From contig JAGYXB010001942.1 in assembly GCA_022495005.1 (NCBI GenBank), positions 1 through 64,000 of the forward strand: a stretch of DNA of 64,000 nt, read 5' to 3'. The notes under the pieces were generated by a model that saw nothing but the letters and a program-made list of their open reading frames with translations, made no database searches and had not been told where the DNA came from. Source of the stretch: Rhyacophila brunnea. Its lineage: Eukaryota > Arthropoda > Insecta > Trichoptera > Rhyacophilidae. The position numbers were made by a program, and so were the translations under genes. The stretch's first letter is position 1. Every line of letters begins with the position of its first letter. Positions 1-10,895 of this stretch are shown piece after piece.

Positions 1-52
1 ATTACGACATTACGAGTAATGTTTTTAGTTTCAATATCTACAGTATTTTTTT

Positions 53-293
53 GACCATGTCCGATCCTAATAATGTCGAGGCCCTTATCTCTACAGAGTG
101 GAGGTTTGTATTAACAGATTTAGTTTTTACGAGAAATGGTTGTCAGCTACTTACTCAAACTATTAGATCCATACTCTGACTCATACATACACAAATTGAA
201 AAACAATATGTGTACCTACTTGCCAGACCCAGGATTCGAACCTGAGATCCACGATGCTATAGGCCTACGCTTAAGCCGCACGGCCATCGTGGT
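53..293 (-). mobile_element. tRNA-derived SINE, family A, full-length-like copy
   Basis: Read on the minus strand, this starts with a tRNA-like head (CGATGGCCGTGCGGCTTAAG, then a B-box-like GGTTCGAATCC) and ends in a tail containing a GATCCTAATA motif and CATGGTC. The same layout recurs at 23538-23772, at 45358-45478, and at 46973-47181 with its displaced tail at 45749-45772. The head has pol III A- and B-box-like segments, as expected for a tRNA-derived SINE. The short ORF over this copy (136-360, plus) is incidental to the repeat. Family membership is read directly from the internal copies; the tRNA species of origin was not determined. Confidence 0.8.
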
Positions 294-419
294 TAACTTT
301 TCCAACTTATCAGTCATAATCTTCCAAGCAAAAAAAAATCTTCGCCTTCCTTATACTTAGCACAATTTCCTTGTCCACTGATTTGACTGTTGTTTGGAGT
401 TTTGTGGAATTGTTTTCAT

Positions 420-662
420 TTAACTGAGAATACAAATTTCAAATGGTATTATTAAACCCAATAAAGAAATTTTGATCTCTCGATCAACTCGACTTTGATC
501 GTCTTCCATTACGATACCATGGATTTTTCTCCTTGGTGACCTTAATTGTATGTCCAGAGTGCGATTTATCATAGGTGCTAGTGCGACCATGTTTCGCACA
601 ACTAATAAGCAGTCTTCAATGCCGGAATTTCCGTCAACTTTAACCGATTTGGCTTTCTGCAC
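420..662 (-). other. Unidentified 80-codon ORF, coding-like
   Basis: An open frame with fairly even amino-acid use, containing MINRTLDIQLRSPRRKIHGI and then an acidic EDDQSRVDREIKI segment. I do not recognise a family. It has no flanking frame extension and no visible splice context that I could confirm, and it sits in repeat-rich DNA. It could be a fragment of an old retroelement gene, an exon, or chance. A homology search would decide. Confidence 0.2.
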
Positions 663-3600
663 GACTCTTAAACTTATTCAGATAAAAATGGAATACACTT
701 AGAAGTAGATCGGCAAATGCGAAATTGTACGATTCAGACAAGTATTAAACGTTAACAACTCGTTGGATCTGACTGAAATTTCTACAGAAGTCATATAACG
801 AATGCTTCCCATCAATGATTTTACTTTATAAATTAATGTTGTGATAGAATTTTATCAAACTGCCTCCATAAATGCAGGTTTATTTAAAAGCTCAAAGATT
901 TCGTAATTTGCATTCATTTAGGCTGTTGATTAATTAATTATAGTTACAAATATATGACAAAATTTAGAGTAGTGATTAATATTATTATTTGCATATTATT
1001 CCAATCCAATTTAGTTAAGTGAAACATACTTTAAGTACACAAGAGCTCAATCACTAAACTACTTAATAATTCACAGATGTTATATCGATTAGGTTTCATC
1101 CAGAGCATTTCACTAAAATCAGAGAGGAAATGTTATTTGTGTCTTGGATCGCGTTAAAATTTGAACGCGGAAATATTATGCTGTAAGATTTTAAACATCC
1201 ATTATGAAATAAATGTATTGAAATTTCGTGTTTTACAGGTAAGGCATAATTAATGCAAAATTAGGCTCCTGAAAGAAAGGTTCAGAGGTATTTTAATGTA
1301 TTCCGGGAACTCCAAATTGAATTTAACAGCTTATTTACGCAGTAAAAGTAGCGAATTCTTAATCAGGTTAAATAAGCAAGTTTAAACAAATACAGCAAAT
1401 TGTTCGAATAATATTGCTTCAACGGTAGGGGGGCATTTAAATTAAATTTTCTCGACTTTGGTTTTTCTCGGAACATAATAAAATGTCCATTTTAACCTGC
1501 GACCGAAAATGTATCCACGATAATTATGACAAACCTTTTCCAAAATTTTTAATAACAATGCCATGTTTGAATATATAAAAATAGTGATAAAAACATACAT
1601 TTTAATATACTATTATACAATTTATTTGACGAAAAATGGCTATTTCAGTAATCAGAAACCAACCGGTTTAAAATATGCAGTAATCAAATTCCATAATAGG
1701 TATCAATATTTGGCGGTGAAGGCGTTGAGTCCGAGGCGTATCGGTAGAGTGACATGTTCCAATAACTGTGACTCGCTATTTATTGAAATGAATATTCGAT
1801 AAATTGCGGCAAGCTACGAGTACTATTGATCTAGGTCACAATTGGGTAATATGCTGACCATCGCATTGTTGTCACTTCGCAGCGTTTCGCTAACAATGCT
1901 TGGGGTTGTCGATCCTCACCGGCGCATGTCATACTTGCATAATGTGCTGACGGTAAACGAAGTGATATGAGCTAATAATTGGGCAATTCGCTGATTATTG
2001 ATACTAATTTTGACAAGATTTAATAATAGTATGTTCTAACTTTAGATTATAGAAAAATATAGATAGAGCTATTGCAAGTGTTTGTCCTTCAAAACATGAT
2101 GAACTTTTTCACGCACTTGCATCGCCCCCTTCACGCTTCCTTCGCGACCCTTTCCTGGGTTATTCGAAAATATGTGTGACAGTGTGCGTGTCGTAGTGTT
2201 GCCAGTTATCGAATGTTCGAATTATTCCAATGTTATAATTTTACAAGCGATATTTTTATCAATTATATTATGGCAACACTGGCGTGTTGGCTATGCACTT
2301 GGTAAAACATTAATCACTAAAATCGGCTCATGCGGGGAGGCCTTGGTTCTAACTTTACCTTAAACCTAATTGTTTAGGTAGTTCCTTGAATTCAATCAAT
2401 AATACTTATTACTAATGACAAATAATAATAAAAATATTATGAATTAAAAACTTATTTCATTTGGATTTTTTCCCTGTAATAATGATAACACTGACTAGGT
2501 ATATTTTATATTCGAAGCGACATCCGGTTTCCGTCTTCATACAGTGAATTATGTACCTACTATCATAATATATTTGTTATTCTATCTTTAAACTAAGTAA
2601 GTATACAATATTAGTTTTATTATTTTTAAACTGCATACACTTATAACTCATCGAAAACATAATATCTTCAAAGGCTGAGATCAACTAAAACATTCGCAGT
2701 TAAATGTATTCAAACAAAATATTTTGATAGGTACTCTACGACTCGGCGTTATCGTAGAAGTCAAAGCACTGAGCTTCTAACTCCGCCGTGTGGAGGCGCT
2801 ATCGTAGACATTAAGGCGCGTATAAACGGTACAGCGTAGCGCAGAAATAGCGATAACCGTTTAATGCTTGCCAAAAATTACCTGACTTAAGTTCACTACC
2901 TACATACAGTGCAGGAATGCAAAGTTTTCCACGGCTTCAATTAACATATCTAGTACAAACAGTGCGAGTATTAACGGAATTACATGTTTATGAAAGTTAC
3001 ATCGCCAGCTATTTGAGAGAATTAAATGGGTTCATGTTATGGAGAGTCGCTACGTTGGAAATCTCGAAGTATGAACGCCGTAATCTAAAATTCCTGAAAC
3101 TCATAAAAATAAACAACGAGACAGTGGTCTTTGACCGATGCAGAACGAATGCCTGTCTCTTTTCTACTTGTGGATCATATCCCTAACGCTCCGGGCTCCG
3201 GTTCCATTTTATTTCATTTAGAGCGCTGTATTGGTATTATTGACCTATGGTTATTTTATTTTTGCAGATGAATTTAGGGCCATTTTTTCGAGAGAAAAAA
3301 TGTTGATACCTCAAAGTATCAATATTTTTTGACGGCCTAGATGAATTCCTAAACTAATACAATCTTTCGAGATACAAATGTTATTTCTAGATTTCAATTA
3401 TCTAAAATTATATTGTAACGTTGTCAAAATTCGGTAACGCTGCTTCGGGATATTTGTTTTGAGTCAAAGCTTTGAGGACTCATTATATTATATTCGCAAA
3501 TATCTCAACTATGTTGATGGTATAGAGAATCTATTCATTTAATTAAAGCAACGCAGCGAAACAAAACACTGCTAATGAATAGCATACATTAAAAAAAAAC

Positions 3601-4068
3601 TATTTTTATTACTATAAGTTCTGAAAACTCGAACGATGGTTATGCTAAGAAACAAACAAATTGTAGCAATGAAAAATCTTCAAAATGTCGTATTATCTAA
3701 CCGGACAAATTACTGCCCCAATTGCGGACTCTCGTTGAATTCCTGTGGTGGAAATGGCCACTGCCAGATGAAACGTTGCGCGAAGAGAAACAAAAAAATC
3801 TGGCATTCCGCAAAACAAGCCACAGCGCCGCGTAATATGGCGGACACAAAAAGTGACGCCAATTTTTACGGAGTAACTGCGCCAGAAGTTTACAACGTTT
3901 TCAGAAGGTGGATGAGTTTCAATTGCATTAACTTCAACATGTTTCACCTTAGGCTTAGATTGTGTTATAATTGCATAATAATTAGTAGGAACATACGATA
4001 GTGTGACCGGACCGCTTTACTGTAATATGCACAAATGCAGAGTCTATCCGCGCGCAAGAAGTATGAGT
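663..4068. other. AT-rich stretch without supported genes
   Basis: I see only short ORFs here (up to 121 codons at 3636-4001) with no recognised domain. A small imperfect hairpin lies near 3290-3333, where GATAC and GTATC arms face each other across a CTCAAA loop. A slightly GC-richer patch occurs at about 1800-2180. Nothing supports a gene or RNA. Confidence 0.4.
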
Positions 4069-4076
4069 GTATACGT

Positions 4077-4673
4077 TAGTGACGTCCCGTGGCGGTAGGC
4101 AGATTGAGCGTCGCTTGGGGGCGGCAGTTACTCGAATGGCGGCAAATTGAAGGGAATCATTAGGTTTACCTATATAAAAATGGGTACCTAAACTTAGTAA
4201 TAACGAAAATATCTATCCATTAAAAAATTCAGCTCACTTGTTGGAAACAAAATGTATTAACACATAAAAGTTTTAACATGACATTTACTTCCGTTGTCTT
4301 TGGACATCACATTCTTGATTACCAGCAACGGCACGTGCAGATTTGCGAATTATATTTGAATTATCGATAGGTACATACTTACATAATAAATTAATTTATC
4401 CAAATATGTTTTCCAGACACTTTCAGACAGAGTTTTGAAAGTTGTCAGGTGTATTTTTATATGTATCTGAAACCGTGGACTCGCAATATTGTCTATTGAA
4501 GTAGAGATGGCATTTAAATTAGATTTAGTGGTGTATATTGTGTTAGTAATGTATCCATAAAACAGATTTCTTAGATATTGGAGTGGTAAAGGATGATGAA
4601 AAATACTGTATAAAAAAATGGGGCGGCATTTTGACGCTGCCTAGGGGCGGCATTTTATCTAGGCACGTCACTG
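4077..4673. mobile_element. Non-autonomous hAT-type element with 8-bp target duplication
   Basis: The left end TAGTGACGTCCC and the reverse complement of the right end (CAGTGACGTGCC) form short imperfect terminal inverted repeats. Immediately outside them are GTATACGT (4069-4076) and GTATACGG (4674-4681), a 7-of-8 match of the 8-bp size typical of hAT. Both subterminal regions carry GGGGCGGCA-like blocks. There is no coding potential in the 597 bp, so this is a MITE-like derivative. The superfamily call rests on duplication size and CAGTG-type end. Confidence 0.7.
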
Positions 4674-4681
4674 GTATACGG

Positions 4682-5390
4682 GGCTAATGTTTTTATTTTT
4701 GATTAATTTAATGAATTAGTTATTTTCATCTATTGTAATACGGTGATGGTTTAGCATAATATGTTAGATAATAATCATCTAAAATAGTGGCAATTACCAT
4801 GTGCAGGTATAATAAAATTGTTCCATTCTCATCTATAATCAAATAATCGTGACAAATTTTCATAAAACTAAACGTCGTCAAGTGATATTTAAATGTTTAC
4901 ATAAATAGTGATGTTTTTTAAATTTTCAGATTTCTCCCAACATTTTATTCTTCTCTGTTGACCTCGTCAATTGTTTCCTCCGAGAGTGGCGAGCTTTTTC
5001 GTGTTTTGTGAAAATTGTCAACAGTTGCGAAAATGGAATGAAATTGATTTGTTGAACGAGTCTAAGAAATAAAACTGAACTGGAATTTGAGCCACTTATT
5101 TTGTTGTGAATATTTTGTGAATAGAATTATATGTATTAACTAAGTATATGATTTAGGATTTAACGAAATACTGGAGTGAATAACAAAAAAAGATTTCGGA
5201 TTAGTTATACACGTCAACGATCATGATTTGACAAACGAAATATGATGTGACTAAGATTATGTGAAATTTAATATAAATAACATTATGTAGGTACCTATAC
5301 TGTTTGTACCTACCTACTATGTTTAAAACTGAAGGTCGGAGTCATACATTTTATTCCACTTACTGTAGGTACATACTTAGATATCATTAT
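4682..5390. other. AT-rich stretch, nothing recognised
   Basis: No open frame of note, no tRNA-like boxes and no clear inverted repeat were found. A TAGGTACCTA-type palindromic string occurs at about 5287-5300, a motif frequent across the whole window. Confidence 0.3.
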
Positions 5391-5394
5391 CGCG

Positions 5395-5625
5395 TCAGGA
5401 CAGCACCATCATCTCTATCAGCTGAAATCGATCCATTACTGTATGAAGGCATCTCATAGCTCCTCCACTCCCTAGTTTTTCGCTACCATAAACTAAACGA
5501 GTTCGTCAATCCAGTTGGCTTAGGGCGCCCGTGTGGTCGTCTATATCCCTTGGATATCGGTCTGACCTTTATCATCCCACAGAGTGACACATCCGGGCCA
5601 CTATCAATATCTGTCAGTTTGGCGA
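5395..5625 (-). pseudogene. Degenerate LINE reverse-transcriptase tail
   Basis: The minus strand reads RRPHGRPKPTG and, after frame changes, WIDELV, then KTREWRSYE and DAFIQ. This order matches the C-terminal end commonly seen after the reverse-transcriptase domain of insect non-LTR retrotransposons, where a GRPKTRW, DEL, DREEWRS, EAFIQQW pattern is usual. Several stops and frameshifts show it is long dead. No 3' tail or target duplication was located. The clade is not assigned. Confidence 0.5.
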
Positions 5626-5699
5626 CCTATACATATAGCATAGTCTTGTCTGACTACTTAGCCGTTCGTTTATTTTACTGTATTTTCACGTTTTGACAA

Positions 5700-6140
5700 C
5701 ATATTAGATGTGAGTCGTTCATGTACAACTGATCTACACACATAAACTACATGGGTCAGAGCCTGCCCGTTAATTAGTCAGTCATCACGTTCTACGCGAA
5801 TGCGTTATGACTGACTCATGACGTCATTTCTAAAAAGCTACTTTTCCATAGTCAGATTCAGCGACTGCCTGTAAAACATTCACCAGCTTTTATGCAAATA
5901 CAACATATAGTTTCATGACGTCATAAAAAATATTTATAATTCATGACTTGATGACATTATTGATTCTTAAAGAATAGTGAGACGTCATTAATGACGAATA
6001 TTAAATAACCGACTCACGTATTAAAATGCTATTGCGCAAAACGTCGGTGTTTACAACTGACTCAAATGAATTAACCAGTCAGAACAGATCATTACATCTA
6101 CTTGAACGAAAGTTTCCGAGTCACTACTGAGTGACTCGAT
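5700..6140. promoter_or_regulatory. Cluster of CRE- and AP-1-like bZIP motifs
   Basis: An AP-1 consensus TGACTCA (5812-5818) runs directly into a CRE palindrome TGACGTCA (5819-5826). A second TGACGTCA lies at 5916-5923 and another TGACTCA at 6058-6064. Half or near sites occur at about 5981-5999, 6011-6016 and in the palindrome GAGTCAC to GTGACTC at 6119-6136. The density in about 400 bp is striking for AT-rich DNA. Whether it is an enhancer or part of a decayed repeat cannot be told from sequence alone. No adjacent gene was found. Confidence 0.3.
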
Positions 6141-6232
6141 TCCCATGACTATGAACACTACATATTGTCACGATGCGCTACGTACGGACATATAAATAGT
6201 TTTTATGGAAAAATAACAAAATAGTATGAATC

Positions 6233-6250
6233 AAAAAAAAAAAAAAAAAA
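6233..6250 (+). repeat. Poly(A) run, 18 bp
   Basis: An uninterrupted A run follows AT-rich DNA. It could be the tail of an unrecognised retroposon or simple slippage. No element body was identified upstream. Confidence 0.6.
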
Positions 6251-6894
6251 CGACACTGGAATGTAGTTTTTTTAAATTAAAGGAAAAAAAGAACTGCTAT
6301 TACAAAAAATCGTTGTAAACCAATTAATTTTTCCATTTATTTCAATTCGCCAAGACCATAATATGCCATAAAATTAAGCCAAATTACCAACGGCTGAATA
6401 GAGCTCGTAATATAAATTCTCCATGCGCAGTCCCGTTGGCGTGCTGGCCAAATTATTATGCCTCCCTACAAAAGCCAGGCCACGTGAAGTGACACGTGAC
6501 AAGTTCACGAAGTTGAGGTATAACAGACTCAACACAAACACAACACGCGCCTAAGTATAGTCCACCGCTTTGTATTTAATATTTGAATTAAATCTATCGG
6601 TCTACAAAACGTATTAGAATAATATTTCCATCTATCATCCGGGTAACGAATGATGTTAGTTTGAATCTGACTCGATCTAACTTTCTTCTAGGACTTTGTC
6701 TAATGCATAGGTGCCTGAATTTTTCGAACCACGCATTTTTATATTATAACTTACTAATGCAATCTTTACGTTCAATTATCCTGAATTGTGAATTAACAAC
6801 AATTTTATTTAAGGAATAATTATCATTATTATTAATCTGTGTAATTTTAAAATATGGCAAGAAAAGCTGTGCCAAACCATATTGTCAAATATAG
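6251..6894. other. Left flank of the large retrotransposon; no feature recognised
   Basis: Unremarkable AT-rich sequence between the poly(A) run and the insertion site. It ends with the CTAC target duplication at 6895-6898. Confidence 0.3.
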
Positions 6895-6898
6895 CTAC
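6895..6898. repeat. Target-site duplication CTAC, left copy
   Basis: CTAC directly abuts the left LTR and is matched by CTAC at 20716-20719 after the right LTR. A 4-bp duplication fits Ty3/gypsy integrases. Confidence 0.85.
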
Positions 6899-9487
6899 TG
6901 ACATGACCCGGCTCACGGCTAGCTCAATAATGCTACCGGGCCGTCACTGAGGAGACTAGTGATGAATTAGGAGAGGTGGATCTCCTTTGTAGTATCACAA
7001 CTTTTGAATCCCCGAATAAAACTCTCAGCTGGTGTGGTGCCGAATTTATCCAGGTACCAGAGTTCACAGTCACACAATAAGGTTAACTGTCATTGTTCCC
7101 GTAATTAAATCTCATTAAAGTATCAGCAAACTATTTATTTGTTCACTATAGGATCTCTGTGAAATCTTTCACAAATTCCCGAAAAGTCACACCTAATTCA
7201 GAGAATGTATACGCAGATATTCTTTGGATATTCATGAAATATTTTCCCATAAGAAAGAAAATATAAATTATTCTTTGGTCACACAGTATTAGGTTTATAA
7301 AAGAATAGAATTATTTTATTGTTGTTTATAAAGTTTATTTATGTTCACAGTGTATTTACAAATATTTATTTGTGTTTACAGACTTGTTTACAAAAGGTTT
7401 GCTTAATGTTTACAAATTTATTTACTAAAATTTGTTTTTATGTTTATAAATTTGTTTACTAAAATTTATTTTATAATTATGTTTACTTAATAAAGTTTCA
7501 AAAATTTATTTTATAATCCCGAAAAGATTTGTAAAATTTATTATTACAGACTGAGTTTATTAATTTGTTTTTATAAAACAAATCCGATCACGTAATTTAT
7601 CTCGATTACGTCACCTCGTATGATGAGTAATGAAAAATAAAATTAATCCGCGGCGCGTCACTATCGACAGATACGTAGTATTCGTGCTACGTTTTGGCGG
7701 CCGACGTCACTACCGACAGATACGAGTTATTCGCGCTACGTTTTGCCCGTCGAAGGGGACTTACTGGTACGTATGAATCGCGAATGTACTGAGAACCGTG
7801 TCCCACAAGCTCGCAGAGAGGTCTGCTGCTTACTGAAGATCGCCGGTGAGAAGTGTAGAAACTAATAATTTTACGGGAAAAGTGGTCGCCTTTTATACCC
7901 TTCGGATAGAGGTTTAACAGGAAACAGTCCGTAAGGGATAGCAGATGTATATCTTTCTCTCACGGGATAAATTTACGTATATCTCCCGTTCCTGGTAACT
8001 TTCTAATAGAGATATCTTCTAATTAAATCGGGTTAAATTTACTCTACTTTATTTCCGCAAAATTAAGACTTAATAGGGGTGTTTTAAGCACCCTCTAGAA
8101 CATGTCCTTTAAATACGCAGTTACGGTGACGTCAGCAAAATAGTTGATTTTATATGATTTTTCGTGTTCAAACGAAGGGGAAAGTTTTTAGCTTTCCAAC
8201 GAGGTATCAGAATAGGTACTCGTGTACTAAATAAGGGAATGGCAGTCTTTAAATTTAAAATGTCAAAATGAAAGGTTGACACCCACGTACTAGTCCTCTC
8301 CACCACTCTTGGCCCTTTTAGGCCAATAGAATTTTACTAAGTTTTAATAAAACTATTTGGAGCCGCAGAAAACGTTTCATTCGATATTTACCTTTCGGAC
8401 GAACATTATTACGTGAAAACACTATAATATTATACTTAACATTTCAACTTAAATATATAAATGCTTAATCCTAACAAGAGGTTATTTACAAGCGACTACA
8501 AATTTATTTAGTCTTTAATAGTGGCTTTTCCATAGTAATCTAAACGTAACCTTGAATCTATTTTTATCTGGCAACTCAACACAGCCGGGCCGTAAATTCT
8601 AGTCGAACAGAATTCAGTTAAGGTTCAAGGTCACGCGCCAATTTGTGTTTTTAGTCGCAGTATTTGATTCTTTTATTACTTAGGAGGCAATTAAGATTTA
8701 TTATTGTTTATGGGTAGAAACCATCTATACCAGAATCTCAAGTTTTTCCAATTGTTACTTTTACAATATTCATTATAGTTAGTGAGTTATAGTATTAACA
8801 AAATCTACAATTATAATTACGCGTCTATAAATATAGGTACGCGTTTACAGTATTTTTATAACGGTAGTTAACTTCTATCTTGTATTGATAAAATTAGTAT
8901 TAAAATTCTTTATTTACAATTATACAGTATATAAATTTATAAATATTCAATTTTCTTTTCCAATTTTCATACACTTCCATTATAGCTATAAAAGTTATTG
9001 AAGCATGTACCTGCTTAATTTTACGTAAACAATCTCTCCCATAACTTATTTTCTAAGTTTAATGGAGATTTCCCGGAAATTATTTCCGAAATAGATCGAT
9101 TTGAAATTTCATGGCGTGTCATTTCGAGGTCTGCGGTCACAGCGTTCCAATTACACTTGAACAGTCTCGATTCTCCGAGGCGAAATTTTTTACGTAAAAT
9201 TTTATTACATTTTACAAAGAAAAGGTTAACAACATACATTTTACTTCCTAATACTAAACGATTACGCTACTGGTTACCTGTTCATGGTCTTTTTCGACCA
9301 TTTCTTCTCTGCTTCTTCCATAGTTTAGGACCATGGGACTTATATATTCTGTTTGTACCTTGTCGTGAGGTTGTCGCACGGCTATTGAGAAGTAGAATTG
9401 ACTACAAGGCTAGATTTGTATAGTTATGTCGTTAAACCATACTCTGCCATAAACACTAACTGAAGGTCGGCGTTTTTGTTCGTGTCA
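6899..9487 (-). repeat. 3' LTR (2589 bp) of the retrotransposon
   Basis: About 98.5% identical by eye to 18124-20715. At 2.6 kb it is several times longer than typical insect gypsy LTRs of a few hundred bases. It contains an internal imperfect direct repeat of about 46 bp (about 7655-7746) built on GTCACTA, CGACAGATACG and GCTACGTTTTG. Short minus-strand ORFs of 61 and 72 codons recur in both LTRs only because the LTRs are duplicates, and they show no recognisable domain. Promoter and polyadenylation sites could not be placed with confidence. Confidence 0.93.
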
Positions 9488-9500
9488 AATGCCCACCCTT
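9488..9500 (-). promoter_or_regulatory. Polypurine tract for plus-strand DNA priming
   Basis: Read on the element strand, AAGGGTGGGCATT lies directly before the 3' LTR. This is the expected position and purine bias for the polypurine tract, although the last bases are pyrimidines. The position is certain; the exact extent is inferred. Confidence 0.6.
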
Positions 9501-10060
9501 AATAAAGACATAACTGTACATGTCTAGTCTCAATTCACCATTGCAACACCTCAGGACATCGTAAAAATGCAAAGCGATAAAGCAACAGTAAAGCATATTC
9601 AAAATAAAATACACAAAATCTGCGCATGCACACAAAGTTTTTCTTTTACCTTTTATAATTAATATTCGCCCAGATTCAGGTCTTAGAATTCTAATTAATA
9701 AAAGAAAATTATATAATTCAATAATTCTGAAGTTAAAAATTTTATTTTGAGGACGGTGAGTGCTGTATGGGACGACTACTGCTTTTCCTGCCGAGGGACA
9801 ACCGCAAGGAAGAGGACTCACGGAGACGCTCCCTTTACGACCCATGGACAGAAGTAGAGTTCGACTTCCCGTCGCGAATCACGTTCCCGCTTACTAGAAA
9901 ATACGGCATAGTACCATGATATGCCAGGGAGACTCCCCTGACAATACCTTTAACATTAAATTACATAGGGTCATTTAAACCTATTCAATCTAACGCTCAA
10001 TACTCCTAGCTATATATTACATTCTACAAGAATTTGAAATCAATCCCAATCAAGAGAATT
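9501..10060 (-). other. Non-coding segment between 3' repeat region and polypurine tract
   Basis: A 129-codon minus-strand frame (9456-9845) runs into the LTR. It has no signal, glycoprotein or transmembrane pattern that I would accept as an envelope, so I leave it uncalled. The remainder looks non-coding. Confidence 0.4.
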
Positions 10061-10062
10061 AT

Positions 10063-10880
10063 TTTTCGCAGCTCCGAATACTAATAAGGACTTAGCGTGA
10101 AAGTTACGAACTTCCCCACGCCTAAATTAGCAACGCGTCTTCATTTCGCAGCTCCGAATACTATTAGGGGCTTAGCGTGGAAGTCAAGGACTTCCCCATG
10201 CCCTAACTAGCAACACTTTCTTCGTTTTGCTCTCCCCGAAGACTTATTTCTTTCTCGCTTCGAGAAAAGACTCGTTTGCTTCGATAATAGACTTATTTCT
10301 TTATCGCTCCTCTCGAAGACTTGTTGTTTGCTCCGATAATAGACTTATTTCTTTATCGCTCCTCTCGAAGACTTGTGGTTTGCTCCGATAATAGACTTAT
10401 TTCTTTATCGCTCCTCTCGAAGACTTGTTGTTTGCTTCGATAATAGACTTATTTCTTTATCGCTCCTCTCGAAGACTTGTTGTTTGCTTTGATAATAGAC
10501 TTATTTCTTTATCGCTCCTCTCAAAGACTTGTTGTTTGCTTCGATAATAGACTTATTTCTTTATCGCTCCTCTCGAAGACTTGTTGTTTGCTTCGATAAT
10601 AGACTTATTTCTTTATCGCTCCTCTCGAAGACTTGTTTGTTTCGCAGCTCCGAATACTAATAAGGACTTAGCGTGAAAGTCACGGACTTCCCCACGCCTT
10701 AATTAGCAACACGTTCTTCGTTTCGCTCTCCCCGAAGACTTATTTCTCTTTCGCTTCGAGAAAAGACTTGTTTTTCGCTTCGATCAGAGACTTATTTCTT
10801 TATCGCTCCTCTCGAAGTCTTATCGCTCGCTTCGATAATAGACTTATTTCTTTATCGCTCCTCTCGAAGACTTATAGCTC
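10063..10880 (-). repeat. 52-bp tandem array with three 80-bp flanking repeats in the 3' UTR of the element
   Basis: The 52-bp unit contains CGATAATAGACTTATTTCTT and CGCTCCTCTCGAAGACTTG. The CGATAATAG landmark falls at 10282, 10334, 10386, 10438, 10490, 10542 and 10594, exactly 52 bp apart. Two further units lie at 10781 and 10833. A second unit with CGCAGCTCCGAATACTA starts near 10067, 10147 and 10643, so the 52-bp array sits between copies of the other repeat. All of it lies after the pol stop and before the 3' LTR. Tandem repeats in untranslated regions are known in some gypsy-like elements, for example the insulator of Drosophila gypsy, which lies in its 5' UTR. Function here is unknown. 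Confidence 0.92.
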
Positions 10881-10895
10881 GGTTTAGTTAGAGAC

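Noticed and set aside
3636..4001. 121-codon ORF with CPNC and further Cys/His residues, a possible zinc finger
   Set aside because: The spacing fits no finger I know, the opposite strand is open over the same DNA, and there is no continuation. Probably chance.
8121..9239. ORFs of 61 and 72 codons on the minus strand that recur at 19348-19533 and 20249-20467 with almost identical protein
   Set aside because: They repeat only because they lie in the two LTRs. There is no domain, and the second pair differs by an indel frameshift near one end, so protein constraint is not shown.
9456..9845. 129-codon ORF after pol, a possible env remnant
   Set aside because: It runs into the LTR and lacks a signal peptide, cleavage site or fusion-type segment. 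It looks incidental.
10063..10880. Regular repeats resembling a CRISPR array
   Set aside because: The units are contiguous 52-bp repeats without unique spacers and lie inside a eukaryotic retrotransposon.
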